The translations under genes were made by a program, and so were the position numbers. This document shows positions 5,487 to 10,993 of a stretch of DNA of 11,058 bases, one piece after another (the stretch's first letter is position 1; each line of letters opens with the position of its first letter). This DNA comes from Candidatus Iainarchaeum sp. (lineage in GTDB: Archaea; Iainarchaeota; Iainarchaeia; Iainarchaeales; JAAZKV01): assembly GCA_018691995.1 (NCBI GenBank), contig JABHJM010000043.1:1-11058 (forward strand). Reading direction: 5' to 3'. The notes below the pieces were generated by a model. That model was not told the origin of the DNA, did not search any database, and saw only the letters and a list, made by a program, of their open reading frames with translations.

Positions 5487-6080
5487 ATGAATAAACTAAT
5501 TATTACAACATCTTTTTCAGGAGTAATAATGAAAAATGACCCTTGGGAAAAAGCGCACAAAGTTTGGTTTGAGCACTATGCAAAAAAATTAAATAAACCA
5601 GAAATAGCCAAATATGCAAAAAAAGAAAATTGGTTTAATTTTGTTGATGAAGTAATGGAAATTGCAGAACCAAAACTTGATGAAACACTAAGAACAATTA
5701 TTGCAAGAGAAAAATATTTTAAAATAATTTGTGATCTTGGGTGTGACAATCCAAATTTTAAAAATAAAGAAATAGTTGAGTATCTTTATTCACTTAAAGA
5801 AAAATTTTCACTAGGGCTAATAACCACTACTCCACAAATTACAATTAATAAAATTTTAAGTGCTCTTAAAATTGAAAATTTATTTGATTATGTTGAATGT
5901 TCAAGGATTGAAGAAAAAGATGACAAAGTAATTGTTTTCAAAAGATTTATTGAAAAGAATGAAAAACCAATTTTATATTTTGGTGGGGAAAGAAAAGAAA
6001 TAATTAATTTTTGTAAAGAAAATAATATTGACTTTGTTTCATCAATTAATAAATTGAAAGAAACTATTTCTTCTTTATAA
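5487..6080 (+). CDS. HAD-fold protein with catalytic aspartates replaced (pseudo-phosphatase)
   Basis: The 197-aa protein has the overall pattern of a C1-capped HAD hydrolase of the PGMB/NagD-like kind, but key residues are missing. Motif I, normally DxDGVI, reads S-F-S-G-V-I in KLIITTSFSGVI (3-14). Motif II survives (LGLITTTPQ, with Thr). Motif III survives as EEKDDK. Motif IV, normally GD-x(3,4)-D, reads YFGGERKEIINF. With both nucleophile/acid Asp positions changed to Ser and the metal-binding Asp replaced, phosphatase activity is unlikely. A binding or scaffolding role, or a divergent chemistry, is inferred. The helical cap (about 17-85) is Lys/Glu-rich. The start is ATG 5487, four bases after the tgt stop; an in-frame TTG at 5427 would extend it 20 residues into tgt and adds nothing conserved. 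The reading frame is intact, so this is not a pseudogene. Codons are strongly A-rich. Confidence 0.7.
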   Translation: MNKLIITTSFSGVIMKNDPWEKAHKVWFEHYAKKLNKPEIAKYAKKENWFNFVDEVMEIAEPKLDETLRTIIAREKYFKIICDLGCDNPNFKNKEIVEYLYSLKEKFSLGLITTTPQITINKILSALKIENLFDYVECSRIEEKDDKVIVFKRFIEKNEKPILYFGGERKEIINFCKENNIDFVSSINKLKETISSL

Positions 6081-6093
6081 TAAAAAAGAAATG

Positions 6094-6116
6094 GCCCCCA
6101 AAACTAAGCAGGGGGC
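6094..6116. terminator. GC-rich hairpin terminator between convergent HAD-like gene and radA
   Basis: GCCCCC (6094-6099) and GGGGGC (6111-6116) form a 6-bp stem with an 11-base loop, striking in this AT-rich setting. On the minus strand it is followed within a few bases by TTTTTT (6082-6087), so it fits best as the radA terminator. It could also protect the 3' end of the convergent operon mRNA. Confidence 0.65.
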
Positions 6117-6129
6117 AAGGGTGACAAAT

Positions 6130-7077
6130 TTAACAATCTTCTATTCCATTTTCAGTAATTCTGTATAATGCTTCACCATCAGGTAATGAGGGGGAGTCAA
6201 CAAGTTTTGCAACTCTTTTTTCGGCTTTACTTTTTCGTAGATATAGTCGAGTTTTGGTTGCGTGTCCAACAACGTTTCCACCAACAGGTGCGGTAGGGTC
6301 TCCAAATAAAATATCTGGCCTACTCATAACTTGATTTGTTACAAGTACAGTAATGTTATACATTTCGGCTAATTTTTGTAGAGTTCTAAGATGGGTGTTT
6401 AGTTTTTGTTGTCTTGTTGCAAGAGTTCCTCTCCCAACATATTCAGCACGAAATTGTGCCATTAGCGAATCAACAATTACAAGTTTAACATTTTTTTCTT
6501 TTATCATCTCCGCAGCTTTCTCCGCAAGTAACATTTGATGATCGGCATTGTAAGCTCTAGCAACAAAAATATTTTTTAGTGTAGCTTCAACATCAAGTCC
6601 AAAACGTTTTGCAACTTGTGTAACACGTTCTGGTCTAAAAGAATTCTCACTATCAATATAGAGGCAAGCTCCTTCAAGCCCACCTTGTTCAAGAGGCAAT
6701 TGTACAGTTACACATGCTTGAAAACACCACTGACTTTTTCCTGAAGCCATTTTTCCATAAACTTCAGTTATAGATTGAGTTTCAATTCCCCCTCCAATTA
6801 AAGTATCAAGTTCAGCCGATCCAGTTGTGATTCTTCCAACAAGTTTTCTTTTCTCAGCTAGTATATCAGCTGATTCAAAACCCATTTCAAGTGCATCACG
6901 AGCTGCTTTAATCGCTTTATCAGCAGTTCCATCTCCAAGGCCAGCAATTTCTTTGAGTTCCATAGGGCTAGCCACAGCCATTTGTTCAAGTGTTTTATAT
7001 CCTGCATCAAAAAGTTTTTTTGCAGCACCTTCTCCAACACCAGGGAGATCTTCTATTGTCTTTATTTTTTTCGCCAT
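6130..7077 (-). CDS. radA: DNA repair and recombination protein RadA
   Basis: The archaeal RecA/Rad51 recombinase forms filaments on single-stranded DNA and catalyses ATP-dependent strand exchange in double-strand break repair. The 315-aa protein is full length. The N-terminal helix-hairpin-helix domain spans about 7-62 (IEDLPGVGEGAAKKL, ELKEIAGLGDGTADKAI). A core ATPase follows. Walker A is GKMASGKS (108-115), a variant of the usual GEFGSGKT. YIDSEN (140-145) precedes Walker B LVIVDS (199-204). RGTLATRQQKLNTHL (216-230) and TNQVMSRPD (247-255) lead into the DNA-binding L2 segment, then GDPTAPVGGNVVGHATKTRLYLRKSK (259-284), which is diagnostic of RadA. Start ATG 7077 is supported by GAGGTGAT at 7081-7088. 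Monocistronic: a terminator lies downstream and folA ends 160 bp upstream. Confidence 0.96.
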   Translation of the reverse strand: MAKKIKTIEDLPGVGEGAAKKLFDAGYKTLEQMAVASPMELKEIAGLGDGTADKAIKAARDALEMGFESADILAEKRKLVGRITTGSAELDTLIGGGIETQSITEVYGKMASGKSQWCFQACVTVQLPLEQGGLEGACLYIDSENSFRPERVTQVAKRFGLDVEATLKNIFVARAYNADHQMLLAEKAAEMIKEKNVKLVIVDSLMAQFRAEYVGRGTLATRQQKLNTHLRTLQKLAEMYNITVLVTNQVMSRPDILFGDPTAPVGGNVVGHATKTRLYLRKSKAEKRVAKLVDSPSLPDGEALYRITENGIEDC

Positions 7078-7080
7078 TTT

Positions 7081-7088
7081 ATCACCTC
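7081..7088 (-). promoter_or_regulatory. Strong ribosome binding site GAGGTGAT of radA
   Basis: GAGGTGAT on the minus strand is the full complement of the archaeal 16S 3' end and lies just before ATG 7077. Confidence 0.85.
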
Positions 7089-7107
7089 ACATAAGCACGT
7101 TGAACTC

Positions 7108-7150
7108 TTCTTTGGCGAAAGAAAAGCACTTGCACTTTGTATAATATAAC
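7108..7150 (-). promoter_or_regulatory. radA promoter: TATA box and downstream TTCTTT/AAAGAA dyad
   Basis: On the minus strand GTTATATTATAC (7139-7150) is a TATA box. Its predicted start near 7119 gives a leader of about 42 nt with the strong ribosome binding site. Just inside or at the start lies a 6-bp inverted repeat, TTCTTT (7108-7113) and AAAGAA (7118-7123), separated by four bases. This could be an operator or a small 5' hairpin. Confidence 0.5.
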
Positions 7151-7201
7151 AAAAGTAGTGTTCCATACTTTATAAATCTCTTTTGGGTGGTGTGCCGGTT
7201 G

Positions 7202-7232
7202 AAAAAACTGTCCTATAAATAGTGTGTTTTTA
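7202..7232. repeat. Flanking repeat copy A, between folA and radA
   Basis: AAAAAACTGTCCTA, then a few divergent AT-rich bases, then GTGTTTTTA. It matches copy B at 8625-8654 in the same orientation, and the two copies bracket thyA-folA exactly. On the minus strand it reads TAAAAACAC, a TATA-like ATTTATAG, GGACAG and a T-run. It could be a promoter element upstream of radA, a folA terminator (TTTTTT), or a recombination scar. Confidence 0.6.
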
Positions 7233-7236
7233 AGAT

Positions 7237-7713
7237 TTAGTTTTTCTTTATATATTTTTTATGAACAAAATCAGCAAAGTCTTCACTTTCAACTTCTTTC
7301 CATTCCAAAAAATCAACTTCTGGAAATAAAACATTCCCAGTATAATCCTCTTTTACCCAAGAAATATGTAAAGTATCAACAAATGGTAAAAATGCTTTGT
7401 AAACACTTGCTCCACCGATGCAAAAAATTTCTTTTCCAAATTCTTTTGCTTTTTCAATTGAGCTTTTAATAGAAGTACAAACAATAGCGCCTTCTAAATC
7501 ATATTGTTCCCAGTCAAGAACAATATTGTTTCTATTTGGAAGTGGTCTAAATTGTGCAGGTAAAGAATCCCAAGTTTTTTTACCCATGATCACTGTTTGT
7601 CCATCAGTTTTTTTGCGAAATACAGCCAAATCATCTTTTAAGTCCCACACAAGAGTATTATCATTTCCAATAACATGGTTTTTTGTCATTGCCACAATTA
7701 AATTTATGCTCAT
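7237..7713 (-). CDS. folA: Dihydrofolate reductase
   Basis: Reduces dihydrofolate to tetrahydrofolate with NADPH, regenerating the cofactor oxidised by thymidylate synthase. The 158-aa type I DHFR is full length. N-terminal strand SINLIVAMTKNHVIGNDN (2-19) carries the Met20-type loop. WDLKDDLAVFRK holds the catalytic acid at D28 (equivalent to Asp27 of E. coli). VIMGKKTWDSL (41-51), the dinucleotide-binding FCIGGASVYKAFLP (97-110) and the LHISWVKEDYTGNVLFPE segment follow. The ATG at 7713 directly follows the thyA TGA with no gap. A GGTGG ribosome binding site lies inside the end of thyA, so translation is coupled. DHFR is patchily distributed in archaea, many of which use other pterins, so its presence implies a folate-based C1 system. 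Confidence 0.95.
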   Translation of the reverse strand: MSINLIVAMTKNHVIGNDNTLVWDLKDDLAVFRKKTDGQTVIMGKKTWDSLPAQFRPLPNRNNIVLDWEQYDLEGAIVCTSIKSSIEKAKEFGKEIFCIGGASVYKAFLPFVDTLHISWVKEDYTGNVLFPEVDFLEWKEVESEDFADFVHKKYIKKN

Positions 7714-8601
7714 TCAAACCACCGAAATTTCAAAAGGAATTCTTGGATAACTTTCATAATTTTCTACTTTGCTATCGCTATATTCCCAATCAAAAATAGA
7801 AGTAAAATTTTCTGTTTTAAGAGTGGGTAATTTATATTTTGTAGGGTCTCTTGTAAGTTGTTCTTTTGCTCCTTCAATGTGGTTTGCATAAATATGTGTG
7901 TCTGCTAAAAGTCCAACAAGTTTTCCTTCTTTAAAACCACATTCTTTTGCAATCAAATGTAATAGTAAAGCATAGCTTGTAATATTAAATGGTAAACCAA
8001 GCATAGTGTCAACGCTTCGTTGTGACCAAATCAAATTTAATTTTCCATTGTCAACAGTTGTATGGGCATTAAAGTGACAAGGGGGTAATGCCATTTGTTT
8101 CATTTGAATTGGATTCCAAGCACTCATCATAATCCTTTTTCGATTAGGATCACTCTTTAACATACCAATCATGTTTTGTAATTGATCAACACCCTTTCCA
8201 GTGTAATCAGTATCATAATTTTCATAAGGTGCATTAAAGTGCCTCCATTGAAAACCATAAATTGGCCCAAGATCTCTTTCAGCAGCCATCTTAGCTTTTC
8301 CATCTTCAGTATTACTCCAAGGAACTTTATCAACATTACACCATTCGTCCCAAATGTGATTGTTTCTATCTTGTAACCATTTCTTATCAGTTAAACCCTT
8401 TATAAAAAATTCTAATTCAGTAGCAACAAGTTTGAAAGGAACTTTTTTTGTAGTAAGCATAGGAAAGCCTTCTTTCATATCGTGTTGAAATAAGCTCCCA
8501 GGTAAGGAAATAATATCCATCCCACTTCTAGTTGGTTTTCTTTCTCCAGTTTCAAGTATGTTTTTTACAATATCTAAATACGCCTTCATTTTAACACCCA
8601 T
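7714..8601 (-). CDS. thyA: Thymidylate synthase
   Basis: Methylates dUMP to dTMP with 5,10-methylenetetrahydrofolate, releasing dihydrofolate. With the 8601 start it is 295 aa. Hallmarks: RSG (25-27, phosphate-binding Arg), FPMLTTKK (46-53), NHIWDEW (81-87), DLGPIYGFQWRHF (110-122), nucleophile C175 in ALPPCH, QRSVDTMLGLPFNITSYALL (194-213) and DTHIYANH (234-241). The C-terminus ends ...PFEISVV, a variant of the usual aPiAV-type tail that closes the active site. Start choice is open: ATG 8601 (MGVKMKAYLD) or ATG 8589 (MKAYLD), which aligns with the E. coli start and has GGTG seven bases upstream. Immediately followed by folA. Upstream, repeat copy B carries the likely promoter. It is the conventional folate enzyme, not flavin-dependent ThyX. 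Confidence 0.96.
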   Translation of the reverse strand: MGVKMKAYLDIVKNILETGERKPTRSGMDIISLPGSLFQHDMKEGFPMLTTKKVPFKLVATELEFFIKGLTDKKWLQDRNNHIWDEWCNVDKVPWSNTEDGKAKMAAERDLGPIYGFQWRHFNAPYENYDTDYTGKGVDQLQNMIGMLKSDPNRKRIMMSAWNPIQMKQMALPPCHFNAHTTVDNGKLNLIWSQRSVDTMLGLPFNITSYALLLHLIAKECGFKEGKLVGLLADTHIYANHIEGAKEQLTRDPTKYKLPTLKTENFTSIFDWEYSDSKVENYESYPRIPFEISVV

Positions 8602-8624
8602 TTATTTAGAAAGTATCTTCTTTT

Positions 8625-8654
8625 AAAAAAACTGTCCTAATATTTGTGTTTTTA
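8625..8654. repeat. Flanking repeat copy B, containing the likely thyA promoter
   Basis: AAAAAAACTGTCCTA, a short variable stretch and GTGTTTTTA match copy A at 7202-7232. On the minus strand it reads TAAAAACAC, AAATATTAG (TATA-like), GGACAG and a T-run. A start about 26 bp past the TATA-like core falls near 8615, giving thyA a leader of roughly 14-26 nt depending on the start codon. Confidence 0.6.
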
Positions 8655-8673
8655 TGGTGGGTTTGGAAGAGTT

Positions 8674-8685
8674 CTTATTAAAAAT
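8674..8685 (+). promoter_or_regulatory. TATA box of the TIM-barrel gene (leaderless)
   Basis: CTTATTAAAAAT is centred about 26 bp before ATG 8706, so transcription should begin at or next to the start codon. No ribosome binding site is present. Confidence 0.5.
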
Positions 8686-8705
8686 CCTAAAGCCCTTTTT
8701 CATAT

Positions 8706-9461
8706 ATGGATCTTGGTCTAAAAACATACCCAATAGATTTAGAAAAAACTAAAGAAGTAGTAGATCTGTTTGATTTTGTAGAATTGTTAATCCCGCCAAA
8801 TTACAATCCAAAAGAATTACTTAATTATAATTTTTCTTTTAATATTCATGTAGCACACGAAAAATTTGGTTACAATCCAGCAGACATAAAGCAACGCGAA
8901 TTGAGTAAATCATTAATTCAAAAAGCTCTTGAAGCAGCGGATCTTATAAAAGCAGATTATATTGTAGTCCACCCGGGTTATAGTAAGGATGAAAAAGATG
9001 AGTTAAATGTTTTAGATTTTTTTGATGATTGTTTTGACAAAAGAATGTTAATAGAAAATTGTCCAATAGGAGCATGGCAAAGTAATTTCTTTTTTTCAAC
9101 TCCAAAAAAGATTGCAGAATTTATTTCAAGGTACAAATCATCTTTTTTGTTTGATGTAGGTCATGCAATTCTTTCAGCTAATACACTAAATGAAAACATT
9201 TTTGATTTTATAAGTAGATTTGAAAAGTTAAATTCAAAAGTACACCATGTATATGGTACAGAAATTAATTCAACCCTAACCGAACACCATAAACATTTTC
9301 ATCAAGTAGAAAGTGATTATTCTTATCTTTCAATGTTAAATCCAGAAAGTACTTTTGTTTTTGAGACCGACCTTGTTAGTAGAAGTGAAAGAAGCGATTA
9401 TGAAAAAAATATTGCTTTTCTAAATTCTTTTTTGTGTGAAAAAGAAACCATAAAAGAATAA
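8706..9461 (+). CDS. Endonuclease IV / xylose isomerase-like TIM-barrel protein
   Basis: The 251-aa protein has a TIM-barrel metal-site pattern like AP endonuclease IV and sugar isomerases of that superfamily. Candidate metal ligands lie at strand ends: H89 in IVVHPGY, E117 in MLIENCP, D150 and H153 in LFDVGHAI (compare D-x-x-H of Nfo), H180/H181 in VHHVYGTE, the cluster H194, H195 and H197 in TEHHKHF, and E220 in FVFETD. In Nfo such residues hold three zincs that cleave DNA at abasic sites. It is shorter than Nfo (about 285 aa) and lacks clear Nfo DNA-binding loops, so an isomerase/epimerase or unknown hydrolase is equally possible. Divergent from thyA-folA and upstream of glyA. ATG 8706 is preferred because the TATA spacing makes it leaderless. 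Confidence 0.7.
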   Translation: MDLGLKTYPIDLEKTKEVVDLFDFVELLIPPNYNPKELLNYNFSFNIHVAHEKFGYNPADIKQRELSKSLIQKALEAADLIKADYIVVHPGYSKDEKDELNVLDFFDDCFDKRMLIENCPIGAWQSNFFFSTPKKIAEFISRYKSSFLFDVGHAILSANTLNENIFDFISRFEKLNSKVHHVYGTEINSTLTEHHKHFHQVESDYSYLSMLNPESTFVFETDLVSRSERSDYEKNIAFLNSFLCEKETIKE

Positions 9462-9485
9462 ATTATGTATTAATCAACCAGTCCC

Positions 9486-9519
9486 AATAAATACTTTTTT
9501 GTTATTATTAATTCGGGTG
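9486..9519 (+). promoter_or_regulatory. glyA promoter region and GGGTG ribosome binding site
   Basis: A TATA-like AATAAATACTT (9486-9496) and a GGGTG motif (9515-9519) precede ATG 9526. The TATA spacing puts the start very close to the GGGTG, so either the leader is very short or a further upstream element (TATTAAT near 9470) is used. Confidence 0.4.
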
Positions 9520-9525
9520 TTATAC

Positions 9526-10764
9526 ATGTTTGAAGAACTTGCAAAAGAAGATAAACTAATTTATGATTTAATAATCGCGGAAAAAGAAAGACAGATGGAT
9601 GGAATTGAATTAATTCCTAGTGAAAATTTAGTAACAAAAGCAGTTCTTGAAGCAATGGGTTCATACCCAAATAACAAATATAGCGAAGGTTATCCTGGCA
9701 AAAGATATTATGGCGGAAATGAAGTAATTGATAAAATAGAAAACGAAGCAATCAACCGGTGTAAAACTCTTTTTGGAGCAGAACATGTAAACGTTCAACC
9801 AAATTCTGGTTCGCCAGCGAACATGGCAGCATACGCAGCACTTCTTTCTCCAGGGGATAAAGCTCTTGGAATGAAATTAACAGAAGGTGGACACCTAACT
9901 CATGGACACAAAGTAAATTTTAGTGGAAAAACATATAATTTTTTACAATATGGTGTTGATAAAGAAACAGAAACACTTGATTATGATGCGATTGCAGAAA
10001 TTGCAAGTAAAGAAAAACCAAAGTTAATTTTGAGTGGTTACACAGCATATCCAAGAAAAATTGATTTTAAAAAATTTAGAAGTATTTGTGATGAAGTAGG
10101 TGCCTATTGTATGGCAGATATTGCTCACATTGCAGGACTTTGTGCAGCAGGAGTTCATGAAAATCCCGTTTCTTATTTTGATGTTGTAACAACAACAACT
10201 CACAAGACTTTGAGAGGTCCAAGAAGTGCAATAATAATGTGCAAGGAAGAAATAGCAGAAAAAATTGACAAAGCAGTATTTCCTGGTCTTCAAGGCGGCC
10301 CACATGAACACACAATTGCTGCAAAAGCAGTTGCATTCAAAGAAGCTAATACTCCAGAGTTTAAGAATTATGCGGAACAAATTGTAAAAAATGCAAAAGC
10401 GCTGGGTGAAGCTTTAGCTGATCTTGGGTATAGATTAGTTAGTGGTGGAACAGATAATCATTTGCTCTTAGTTGATACAAGAGTTGGTGGAATAAGTGGA
10501 ATAGATGCAGAAAAAGCTCTTGAAAAGGGGGGAATGTATTGTAACAAAAATACAATTCCTTTTGAGACAGGTTCTCCATGGGATCCAAGTGGAATAAGGA
10601 TAGGAACGCCAGTTCTTACAACAAGGGGAATGAAAGAAAAGGAAATGAATGAAGTTGCTTCATTTATGGATCAAGCATTAAAAGCAAAAGATGATGATGC
10701 AAAACTTGCAGAGATAAAAGTTAATGTTACTAAGTTTTGTAAGCAATTTCCATTTTATGATTAA
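9526..10764 (+). CDS. glyA: Serine hydroxymethyltransferase
   Basis: PLP enzyme converting serine and tetrahydrofolate to glycine and 5,10-methylenetetrahydrofolate, the one-carbon donor for ThyA. At 412 aa it is full length (E. coli 417). Motifs: IPSENLVT (30-37), NKYSEGYPGKRYYGGNEVID (50-69), GGHLTHG (121-127), MADIAHIAGL (196-205), PLP lysine K227 in VVTTTTHKTLRGPR, FPGLQGGPHEH (252-262) and the substrate-binding Arg in SGIRIGTPVLTTRGM (355-369). It aligns closely with the bacterial folate-dependent type. A TTG at 9499 would add nine residues, but ATG 9526 aligns with the family start and has GGGTG upstream. It supplies the same cycle as the neighbouring thyA-folA, though it has a separate promoter on the opposite strand. 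Confidence 0.97.
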   Translation: MFEELAKEDKLIYDLIIAEKERQMDGIELIPSENLVTKAVLEAMGSYPNNKYSEGYPGKRYYGGNEVIDKIENEAINRCKTLFGAEHVNVQPNSGSPANMAAYAALLSPGDKALGMKLTEGGHLTHGHKVNFSGKTYNFLQYGVDKETETLDYDAIAEIASKEKPKLILSGYTAYPRKIDFKKFRSICDEVGAYCMADIAHIAGLCAAGVHENPVSYFDVVTTTTHKTLRGPRSAIIMCKEEIAEKIDKAVFPGLQGGPHEHTIAAKAVAFKEANTPEFKNYAEQIVKNAKALGEALADLGYRLVSGGTDNHLLLVDTRVGGISGIDAEKALEKGGMYCNKNTIPFETGSPWDPSGIRIGTPVLTTRGMKEKEMNEVASFMDQALKAKDDDAKLAEIKVNVTKFCKQFPFYD

Positions 10765-10813
10765 AAATTCCGAAGTTATTTTTTCTCACACAAAGTAGGA
10801 CAAAAATTCCGAA
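10763..10813 (+). repeat. Tandem 12-bp direct repeats after glyA
   Basis: AAAAATTCCGAA occurs at 10763-10774 (overlapping the glyA stop) and again at 10802-10813, start to start 39 bp. Each is followed by a T-rich run (ATTTTTT; CTTTTTTGATTTT), so the pair may act as tandem U-tract terminators. Confidence 0.55.
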
Positions 10814-10890
10814 CTTTTTTGATTTTAATTAGTTGTTTTCCAAATTAACTTGTTCTAGTTTTATCAAAATTTTTAGTTTTTCTCTTATTT

Positions 10891-10913
10891 GTAACCCCCC
10901 CATGGTTACTTTT
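10891..10913 (+). terminator. Hairpin plus T-run, candidate glyA terminator
   Basis: GTAACC (10891-10896) pairs with GGTTAC (10904-10909) around a seven-base C-rich loop and is followed by TTTT. The layout resembles an intrinsic terminator and separates glyA from the next promoter. Confidence 0.5.
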
Positions 10914-10933
10914 CCAAACTCAATACTTTTTGT

Positions 10934-10970
10934 GAGTAAGCTTTTTAAAGGACAGAACACTTGCTTACTC
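10934..10970 (+). promoter_or_regulatory. Promoter of the ATP-cone gene with perfect 8-bp operator-like dyad
   Basis: GAGTAAGC (10934-10941) and GCTTACTC (10963-10970) are perfect inverted copies, with centres about 29 bp apart (near three helical turns). The TATA-like CTTTTTAAAG (10941-10950) and GGACAG (10950-10955) lie between them. The predicted start near 10972 is just past the right arm, so a dimeric repressor bound here would cover the core promoter. The leader to ATG 10994 would be about 20 nt. Confidence 0.55.
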
Positions 10971-10993
10971 TGTTAAGAAAAAGAGTGAGAAAA

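Noticed and set aside
6827..7144. Plus-strand Ala/Ser-rich frame opposite the start of radA
   Set aside because: The composition mirrors radA codons and it runs through the radA ribosome binding site; no independent support.
7418..7750. Plus-strand frame across folA and the end of thyA
   Set aside because: Antisense to two well-conserved genes, with no recognisable domain and no start signals.
10024..10380. Two overlapping minus-strand open frames inside glyA
   Set aside because: Cys/Phe/Leu-rich translations typical of antisense frames; glyA itself is unmistakable.
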